Shown here one piece after another: positions 1 through 5,172 of a stretch of 5,172 bases of DNA. A program made the position numbers and the translations under genes. Numbering within the stretch: position 1 is the stretch's first letter; the number at the start of each line of letters is the position of its first letter. The DNA is taken from the NCBI GenBank assembly GCA_903847545.1, contig CAINDZ010000288.1, positions 1 to 5,172 of the forward strand, given 5' to 3'. This stretch comes from an uncultured bacterium (GTDB lineage: Bacteria; Krumholzibacteriota; Krumholzibacteriia; LZORAL124-64-63). The notes beneath the pieces are model-generated. The model did not search any database, was not told where the DNA came from, and worked only from the letters and a program-made list of their open reading frames with translations.

Positions 1-512
1 GCAACAGCGCCCTGGCCGCCGGCACCCCCGTCTATGGCTTCCGCGTCTACCGCGATGCGGGCTGCTCGGACCTGGCCGCCTCCGCGGACAACGTCGCGCA
101 GGGCGCCGGCCAGACCGCCTGGACCGCGCCCGCGCTGCCCTCCGGCAACTACTGGTGGCGCGCGTGGGCCGGCGATGGGGTCAGCCGCACCGACCTGACG
201 GCCGCCGAGCCCTTCACCGTGACGACGTACACCAGCGGCGTCGACCTGGGCGCCACGCTGGCCCTGCACGTGCTGGGCAGCGACCGGTTCCGCCTGACCC
301 TGCCCGCGCGCGCCGACGTGACGGTCGACATCCACGATGCCCGCGGCGCCCGCGTGCAGCGCCTGTTCAGCGGCAGCCTCGACGGCGGCGAGCGGGCCCT
401 GGCGTGGGACGGTCGCGACGGCCAGGGCCGCACCGTGGCCAGCGGCGTGTACTTCGTGCGCGCCCGGGTGGACGACCGGTTCCTGGTCGGCCGCATCATG
501 ATCGTGCGCTGA
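1..512 (+). CDS. C-terminal part of a secreted protein with FnIII-like and FlgD-Ig/T9SS-sorting-like domains (5' partial)
   Basis: The reading frame is open from the window edge (first full codon at 3) to TGA at 510-512 and gives 169 residues; the true start lies upstream. Residues about 9-73 look like the end of a fibronectin type III-like domain: a GFRVYRD strand, then AWTAPALPSGNYWWRAWAGDG, the usual '..W.VP..L..G.YYWRA.A.DG' pattern. Residues 106-169 form a FlgD-Ig-like or type IX sorting-like module (VDIHDARGARV, then ALAWDGRDGQG, then VASGVYFVRARV) ending flush at the C terminus. In this family the module is used at the C terminus of exported proteins, and in some phyla it directs type IX secretion. 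The FPNPxNPST signature that usually precedes it is absent; LHVLGSDRFRLTLP stands in its place. The catalytic or binding part is outside the window, so the specific function is unknown. The domain calls are fairly secure; the export route is inferred. Confidence 0.85.
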   Translation, partial: NSALAAGTPVYGFRVYRDAGCSDLAASADNVAQGAGQTAWTAPALPSGNYWWRAWAGDGVSRTDLTAAEPFTVTTYTSGVDLGATLALHVLGSDRFRLTLPARADVTVDIHDARGARVQRLFSGSLDGGERALAWDGRDGQGRTVASGVYFVRARVDDRFLVGRIMIVR

Positions 513-548
513 ACGCTCCACGGGCGGCTGCTCGCCGAAATGAGACGA

Positions 549-625
549 CCCCCGGCCCACGACCTGGACCGGGGGCCCCGCGCGGGGCATGGCGCGCCCC
601 CGGGGGCCGGGCGCCGGCGCCCGGC
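549..625. repeat. Cluster of overlapping GC-rich palindromes, possible termination or structured 3' region
   Basis: Starting 36 bases after the stop of the first gene, several perfect inverted repeats follow almost without gaps. CCCCCGG (549-555) pairs with CCGGGGG (569-575). GCCCCGCGCGGGGC spans 575-588, GGCGCGCC 591-598 and GCCCCCGGGGGC 596-607. A 20-base perfect palindrome of GCCGGGCGCC and its complement spans 606-625. They overlap, so only some could fold at once. No T-run follows, so this is not a classic intrinsic terminator, though a strong hairpin here could still stop or stabilise the upstream transcript. The rest of the gap up to 714 holds only a small hairpin, TGATG-GAG-CATCA, at 681-693. 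Confidence 0.5.
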
Positions 626-714
626 AGGCCCGCCGACGGCATCGCCCATCCTCGCGGTAACGCATTTGTTTGCAACACATTGATGGAGCATCAGCATTCT
701 TCCCGGGGATGCGC

Positions 715-743
715 TTGCCAATTGCCGACAGATCACGGACAAT
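715..743 (+). promoter_or_regulatory. Possible sigma70-type promoter of the first methyltransferase gene
   Basis: TTGCCA at 715-720 matches the -35 consensus at five of six bases. GACAAT at 738-743 matches the -10 consensus at four of six, with a 17-base spacer. The site lies in the AT-richer part of the gap, 114 bases before the chosen start, which would give a leader of roughly 107 bases. The call rests on pattern matching alone, and the promoter preferences of this lineage are unknown. Confidence 0.33.
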
Positions 744-786
744 TAGCGTTGACCGGCGCTGACTCGATGGAGGTATGTGCAGTTTC

Positions 787-814
787 GTGTGCTGTTTTGC
801 ACGGCAGAACACAC
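787..814 (+). other. Bulged hairpin in the leader of the first methyltransferase gene
   Basis: GTGTG-CTG (787-794) pairs with CAG (805-807) and CACAC (810-814), with AA bulged and a ten-base loop. The left arm overlaps a direct repeat, TGTGCAGTTT at 776-785 and TGTGCTGTTT at 788-797, which differ at one base. A competing pairing of GTGCA (777-781) with TGCAC (798-802) is possible. The hairpin sits 31 bases before the ribosome binding site. It may affect leader structure; no riboswitch class is recognised. Confidence 0.35.
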
Positions 815-844
815 TCGTCGTGAGTGATTCGAATCCACGGGAAC

Positions 845-850
845 GGGGAC
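845..850 (+). promoter_or_regulatory. Ribosome binding site that sets the ATG start at 857
   Basis: GGGGAC lies six bases before ATG 857. The longer GTG start at 824 has no Shine-Dalgarno. The downstream paralogue has a matching GGGGA at the same distance before its own ATG, which supports this start. Confidence 0.6.
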
Positions 851-856
851 AGCGGA

Positions 857-1705
857 ATGGTGCCTCTGCAGGCTCAGGTACAGAACTTCAATCGGGAAGT
901 GGCGGACGGTCAACGGTTTGAATTCGGCAAGAACTGGAAGAAATTCCTCGCGATCCTGAGCGACGAGCGCATCTCCGAGGCGGAAGAGTCCCTCAAGAGG
1001 ATGCTGCGCGTCGAATCCCTTGCCGGCCGGACCTTCATCGACGTGGGCTCGGGCAGCGGCCTGTTCTCCCTGGCCGCCCGACGGCTGGGTGCCCGCGTGT
1101 GCTCCTTCGACTACGACCCTTCGTCGGTCTGGTGCACCAACGAATTGCGTCGCCGCTATTTCCCCGACGATCCGGAGTGGAAGGTACTCCAGGGCTCGAT
1201 CCTGGATGCCGACTTCGTCGCCACCCTCGGCTCCTTCGACATCGTCTACAGCTGGGGCGTCCTGCACCACACCGGCGACCTCTGGAAGGCGCTGGAGGTG
1301 GTGCGTTCGCTGGTGGCGCCGCGCGGGCTCCTGTTCATCGCCCTCTACAACAATGCCGGCCGCATGAGCACTTACTGGCTGGGCGTGAAGCGAAGCTATT
1401 GCAGGATGCCGCGCGGCCTCAAGGGGCTGGTCCTGTACCCGGCCTTCGTCCAGATCTGGGCCCCGAGGAGCGTGCTCGAGATCCTGAAGGGCCGCCCCTT
1501 CCACACCTGGCGCAACTACTACAAGAAGCGCGGGATGACCGCCTGGCGTGATGTCGTCGACTGGGTCGGCGGCTACCCGTACGAGCCTTCCGAGCCGAAG
1601 GACATCTTCCTGTACTACTACGACCGCGGCTACGAACTGCGAAACCTGACCACCACGACGGGTCTGGGCATCAACCAGTTCGTGTTCGAGCGCATGCGCG
1701 GCTAG
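857..1705 (+). CDS. Class I SAM-dependent methyltransferase, tandem copy A
   Basis: This 282-residue protein is predicted to be cytoplasmic and to transfer a methyl group from S-adenosylmethionine to an unidentified acceptor. Numbering from ATG 857, the SAM-binding motif I DVGSGSG is at 62-68. The acidic ribose-binding position is in SFDYDP at 83-88, GSILD is at 113-117, and the motif IV region FDIVYSWGVLHHT is at 127-139, followed by LLFIALYN at 158-165. After the Rossmann core comes a C-terminal block, RGMTAWRDVVDWVGGYPYE, at 225-243. I recognise that block from methyltransferases often encoded in polysaccharide or surface-glycan clusters; this link comes from memory of the family. A GTG at 824 would add 11 residues, but ATG 857 has the better ribosome binding site and makes the protein align end to end with its neighbour. 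The stop is TAG. No membrane segment or signal peptide is visible. The fold is secure; the substrate is unknown. It is not assignable to UbiG or another named enzyme. Confidence 0.93.
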   Translation: MVPLQAQVQNFNREVADGQRFEFGKNWKKFLAILSDERISEAEESLKRMLRVESLAGRTFIDVGSGSGLFSLAARRLGARVCSFDYDPSSVWCTNELRRRYFPDDPEWKVLQGSILDADFVATLGSFDIVYSWGVLHHTGDLWKALEVVRSLVAPRGLLFIALYNNAGRMSTYWLGVKRSYCRMPRGLKGLVLYPAFVQIWAPRSVLEILKGRPFHTWRNYYKKRGMTAWRDVVDWVGGYPYEPSEPKDIFLYYYDRGYELRNLTTTTGLGINQFVFERMRG

Positions 1706-1772
1706 CCCATCAGTCTTTCGAATCGCTTGCGCCCAGGCCCGACATGGGGGACATTGGACCGGCGTGTCCACT

Positions 1773-1806
1773 CGGGCTGATCGCCCGTGGGCAGGCGGGC
1801 AGCCCG
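1773..1806 (+). other. Inverted repeat between the two methyltransferase genes
   Basis: CGGGCTG (1773-1779) pairs with CAGCCCG (1800-1806) around a 20-base loop that holds a smaller GCC-CGTG-GGC hairpin (1783-1792). A second, shorter hairpin, TGGAC (1755-1759) with GTCCA (1766-1770), lies just upstream. There is no T-run, so termination is doubtful. They could be RNA processing or attenuating structures between co-transcribed genes. No good promoter is seen in this gap. Confidence 0.35.
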
Positions 1807-1850
1807 TGTACATGCTTGCATGACGCGAAACCGTGACAATCGCAGGGAGC

Positions 1851-1857
1851 GGGGAAG
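1851..1857 (+). promoter_or_regulatory. Ribosome binding site that sets the ATG start at 1863
   Basis: GGGGAAG ends five bases before ATG 1863. The alternative GTG at 1833 has no Shine-Dalgarno before it. This ATG gives a protein exactly as long as the upstream paralogue. Confidence 0.65.
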
Positions 1858-1862
1858 ACAGC

Positions 1863-2711
<849 letters not shown>

Positions 2712-2820
2712 CTCCCGCGACCTGTCCGCCCTTGCCGACGCCGGGCAACACGTCGCAGGGTCCGGTCCGGCAAGGCCGCTCCGGCGGTGGGCCGGCCGCG
2801 TCCGCGAACCAGGCACGATA

Positions 2821-2849
2821 TTGCACAGCCGCTCTCAATTCCGTATGCT
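2821..2849 (+). promoter_or_regulatory. Possible sigma70-type promoter of the repeat-protein gene
   Basis: TTGCAC (2821-2826) and TATGCT (2844-2849) are separated by exactly 17 bases. The -35 keeps the key TTG and the -10 keeps TAT...T. The site lies in the AT-richest part of the gap and would give a leader of about 50 bases. It is a sequence-pattern call only. Confidence 0.42.
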
Positions 2850-2860
2850 CAAGCTCCCCA

Positions 2861-2872
2861 TCACAGCTGTGA
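2861..2872. promoter_or_regulatory. Perfect 12-base palindrome, candidate operator
   Basis: TCACAGCTGTGA is its own reverse complement and begins 11 bases after the predicted -10 element, so it would overlap the first transcribed bases. That is a usual place for a repressor site. Its half-sites (TCACA and TGTGA) are those of the CRP/FNR family but in inverted order and without the usual spacer, so no regulator is named. Confidence 0.35.
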
Positions 2873-2899
2873 CGCGCATGAGGTGATGTCGCCCCCCGT

Positions 2900-2904
2900 G
2901 GAGG
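2900..2904 (+). promoter_or_regulatory. Strong ribosome binding site that sets the ATG start at 2910
   Basis: GGAGG lies five bases before ATG 2910. The resulting protein begins directly with a signal peptide. The frame is open further upstream (to 2787), but those starts would put 41 extra non-hydrophobic residues before the signal. ATG 2886 has its GAGG only two bases away. Confidence 0.8.
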
Positions 2905-2909
2905 TTCGC

Positions 2910-5108
2910 ATGGAATCCCGACCCAACCGGATCATCGTGGCGCTCGGATTGGCCTGCCTGCTCGTCGCTGTTCCCACCCTTGCCGAACAACCGTCGATCT
3001 CGATCCTCGGCTCGGGATTCACCGGCAAGCCGTTCGTCCTGGGCGGCGACCTGGTCCTGGAATCCGACAGCCTCGTCGACCTCGTGCGCGACTACGGCAC
3101 GTCGCCCGAGCCGACCCTCGTCGGCTGGTACGACAACAGCGGGGACGCCTTCTGGAAGCAGGTGGTGTCCGACAACGGCCTGTGCGTCGCCCTCTTCGAC
3201 CCGAACGACACCTCCGTCTCCGGCTTCAGTGTCATGGACGCCTCCGATCCCGGGGCGCTGTCGCTGCTCGGCACGCTCGAGGGCATGGAATTCGATTCCG
3301 CCTGGCTGCGGGACGGCGCCGTCACGCTGAGCTCGGGACCGTTGCTGGTGACCTATGACCTGGCCACGCCTGCGGCGCCGGGCTTTTCCGCAGCGACCAT
3401 GGCGGGCGACGGCGAGGGCTTGCGCTGGTTCAGCTGCGTGGACGGCACGCTCTACCTGGTCGACCACGCGGCCACGCTGCGCGCGCTGTCGGTCGCCGAT
3501 CCGCGTCACCCGGCGCCGTTGTCCGTGGTGACGATCCCCGGCGACAATATCGACGCCATGGTCGCCGGCGATGGCGTGCTCTACGCGCTCGTCTCGAGCG
3601 CCGGCCAGGTCGACCTCGTGACCCTGGACACCGCGGTCGCGGGCGCTCCCGTCGAGGTCGACAGGCAGGGCCTGTTCACCGCCCCCGATGGTCGCGGCCG
3701 GTACCTGGCGCGCGACGGCGGCCTGCTGGTGGCCTCGGGCACCGACGGCATCGTGCGCTCCTTCGGCCTGGCCGTCGCGGCCGCGCCGCAGCCGGGCTGG
3801 ACCCTGGCGCATGCGGGAGATCACCTGGCCATCAGCACGAGCCGGGTGTTCGTCATGGACGGCAGCGACCTGTTCATCTACGCGCGCACGCCGTACGACG
3901 CGCCCCCGGGCACACCCGGCCACCGCGCCGTGCTGCCGCGCCTGCGGACCGTCGAGGGTCGCGGCAACCATCTCATCTCACAGATCGACGAGGCGGCCCA
4001 GCGGCTCGTGCCCATCGACGTCACCGACCCGGCCTGCCCGCACTTGGGCGCGCCGCTCGCGCTCGCGCAACACGGCCGCCTGGCCTACCGGGACGGCATC
4101 GGGGTACTGCTCGAAGGCGCGCGCACCTGCAGGCTGCTCGACTTCGCCGACCCGGAACATCCGTTGCCCCTGGGCGCCGTGACGGTCGGCGACTCCGTCG
4201 AATACTTCTTCTACGACCTGCCCGCGCGCGACCTGCTGGCCATCGTCGCCCACGGCACATGGGGCGGCGTGCACCTGTACGACATCAGCGATCCGTGGCA
4301 ACCCGGCCCGGAACGCTACCTGCCGGAATCGGGTGTCCGGTATGCCGACCAGCACTACGCGATCTGCGGCGACCAGGTCGAGTTGCGCATCTACGACCTC
4401 ACCTTGCCGGCGGGGCCGTCGGTGATCGGGACGCTGGATGTCGCCCACATCGTCTCCGGTCCGGTCATCGTCCACGCGGACCATGCCTACGTGACGACCT
4501 ACAACCACGCCGGAGCCCGCGACCTGCGGATCTTCGACATCAGCGACCCGGCGGCCCCGGCGACGGACCTGGTCATGCCCCTGGCGCGATCGGTGGTCCG
4601 GAAGGACCTCCACGGCAACCGCCTCTACCTCCAGGGCTATCGGGGGTTCGACGCCTACGACCTGTCCACGCCGTCGAGCCCCGTCCTGATCGGGAGCTAC
4701 GCGACGCCCTACAACAGCACCTCCGGCTTCGCGATCGACGGCAACCGGAGCATCGTCTCGTCGCGCCTGATCTCGGTGCTCAACGGGGGCCTCTCGGCCT
4801 CGCCCGTGCCGACGCCCGGAAGGCCCGGCGAATGGGTGCGCCTCGAGCCGGCGTTCCCCAACCCCTGCAACCCGTCGACGCGCATCGCGTTCACGATCGA
4901 CCGCGAGCGCGACGTCTCGGTGACCGTGCATGACCTGCGCGGCCGGCGCGTGGCCATGCTGGCAAACGGCCTGTTCGGCGAGGGCCAGCACGAGCTGACC
5001 TGGCACGGCACCGATGACCAGGGCGCCCCCGTGGCGTCCGGCGTCTACCTCGTCCGCCTCAGCGGCGACGGCGTGGAGGCGACCACACCGGTGACGCTCC
5101 TCAAATAG
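2910..5108 (+). CDS. Exported LVIVD-type beta-propeller repeat protein with FlgD-Ig/T9SS-sorting-like C terminus
   Basis: This 732-residue protein starts with a Sec-type signal peptide: basic MESRPNR, a hydrophobic stretch at about 8-22, and likely cleavage after A25 (TLA|EQ). Residues about 55-630 hold 14 recurring units with a hydrophobic strand, D, a DP or TP turn and then P. Examples are FSVMDASDP at 106, LVPIDVTDP at 366, VHLYDISDP at 454, LRIFDISDP at 539 and FDAYDLSTP at 580. These match LVIVD repeats, known from secreted or surface proteins and expected to fold as beta-propeller blades. A short linker (SPVPTPGRPGEW) leads to FPNPCNPST at 649-657 and a terminal module (VTVHDLRGRRV, ELTWHGTDDQG, VASGVYLVRL) ending in LLK. 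That layout is typical of C-terminal secretion or anchoring domains in FCB-related bacteria. No enzymatic motif is visible; a binding or adhesion role is a guess. C16 in the signal lacks a proper lipobox, so a lipoprotein is unlikely. The gene probably has its own promoter and terminator. Confidence 0.93.
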   Translation: MESRPNRIIVALGLACLLVAVPTLAEQPSISILGSGFTGKPFVLGGDLVLESDSLVDLVRDYGTSPEPTLVGWYDNSGDAFWKQVVSDNGLCVALFDPNDTSVSGFSVMDASDPGALSLLGTLEGMEFDSAWLRDGAVTLSSGPLLVTYDLATPAAPGFSAATMAGDGEGLRWFSCVDGTLYLVDHAATLRALSVADPRHPAPLSVVTIPGDNIDAMVAGDGVLYALVSSAGQVDLVTLDTAVAGAPVEVDRQGLFTAPDGRGRYLARDGGLLVASGTDGIVRSFGLAVAAAPQPGWTLAHAGDHLAISTSRVFVMDGSDLFIYARTPYDAPPGTPGHRAVLPRLRTVEGRGNHLISQIDEAAQRLVPIDVTDPACPHLGAPLALAQHGRLAYRDGIGVLLEGARTCRLLDFADPEHPLPLGAVTVGDSVEYFFYDLPARDLLAIVAHGTWGGVHLYDISDPWQPGPERYLPESGVRYADQHYAICGDQVELRIYDLTLPAGPSVIGTLDVAHIVSGPVIVHADHAYVTTYNHAGARDLRIFDISDPAAPATDLVMPLARSVVRKDLHGNRLYLQGYRGFDAYDLSTPSSPVLIGSYATPYNSTSGFAIDGNRSIVSSRLISVLNGGLSASPVPTPGRPGEWVRLEPAFPNPCNPSTRIAFTIDRERDVSVTVHDLRGRRVAMLANGLFGEGQHELTWHGTDDQGAPVASGVYLVRLSGDGVEATTPVTLLK

Positions 5109-5130
5109 CCGCGTCGGCAGACACAAGTCC

Positions 5131-5172
5131 GGCGGGCAGTCCTCGGGCCTTCGGCCCTGCGGATAGCCCGCC
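5131..5172 (+). terminator. Long stem-loop after the repeat-protein gene, probable terminator
   Basis: GGCGGGC (5131-5137) pairs with GCCCGCC (5166-5172). Inside it TCC (5140-5142) pairs with GGA (5161-5163), and GGGCC (5145-5149) pairs with GGCCC (5153-5157) around a TTC loop. Small internal loops separate the three helices. The structure begins 22 bases after the TAG stop. The window ends exactly at the stem base, so a following T-run cannot be seen. It could also be a bidirectional terminator if the next gene is convergent. Confidence 0.6.

Noticed and set aside
155..823. Open frame of 222 codons on the + strand across the first gene end and the gap
   Set aside because: It overlaps the FnIII/FlgD-Ig frame out of phase, is arginine- and proline-rich, and runs through the palindromic gap. 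It has no domain and no ribosome binding site.
826..838. GATTCGAATCCAC resembling a tRNA T-arm
   Set aside because: The T-stem pairs only three bases (GTG/CAC), the closing pair next to the loop is A-C, and no acceptor stem, anticodon arm or CCA end surrounds it.
824..857. GTG 824 as start of the first methyltransferase
   Set aside because: No Shine-Dalgarno precedes it. ATG 857 has GGGGAC at six bases and gives the same length and ungapped alignment as the paralogue.
1811..1822. CATGC-TT-GCATG inverted repeat before copy B as an operator
   Set aside because: It is short, with a two-base centre, and no credible promoter lies near it.
2732..2748. TTGCC / GGCAA hairpin after copy B as a terminator
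   Set aside because: The stem is only five bases with a seven-base loop and no T-run. A competing CTTGCC/GGCAAG pairing (2731-2736 with 2769-2774) is equally likely, so the support is too weak.
2910..2990. Lipoprotein signal at C16 of the repeat protein
   Set aside because: The residues before the cysteine (GLA) lack the usual L/V/I at -3, and the hydrophobic stretch continues past the cysteine to a good signal peptidase I site at A25.

Overview
The window is GC-rich, with short AT-richer patches only in the gaps before genes. It reads entirely on the + strand as four genes: the 3' end of one secreted-type protein gene, two tandem copies of a class I SAM-dependent methyltransferase gene, and one complete exported repeat protein. 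The first and last proteins both end in the FlgD-Ig/type IX-sorting-like C-terminal module. The last also carries the FPNPxNPST signature before it. High GC plus this module suggests an uncultured member of the FCB-related phyla (Krumholzibacteriota, Eisenbacteria or Latescibacteria type), where such proteins are abundant. This placement is an inference from protein style, not a phylogenetic result.

Layout. 1-512: C-terminal 169 residues of a fibronectin-III-like plus FlgD-Ig-like protein. 513-856: a 344-base gap whose first part (549-625) is a dense run of overlapping GC palindromes. Its second part (about 655-856) is AT-richer and holds a possible promoter (715-743), a bulged hairpin and the ribosome binding site of the next gene. 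857-1705 and 1863-2711: two methyltransferase genes of exactly equal length (849 bases, 282 residues). By my hand count they are about 79% identical in protein, with no gaps. The 157-base gap between them holds an inverted repeat and no convincing promoter. 2712-2909: a gap with a plausible promoter (2821-2849), a perfect 12-base palindrome just after it, and a strong Shine-Dalgarno. 2910-5108: a 732-residue exported protein with a signal peptide, about 14 LVIVD-like repeat units and the C-terminal sorting-like module. 5131-5172: a long stem-loop, probably a terminator, cut by the window edge.

How the parts relate. The methyltransferases resemble a family often found with surface glycan genes, and the flanking proteins look extracellular or surface-attached. 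A link, such as methylating a glycan or surface component, is possible but not shown here: no glycosyltransferase, sugar-nucleotide or secretion-machinery gene is in the window. The repeat protein appears to have its own promoter and terminator, so it is probably a separate unit from the methyltransferase pair. I did not find a clear new defence or mobile system. The most unusual elements are the tandem methyltransferase duplication and the 14-unit (possibly 2 x 7-blade) repeat protein.
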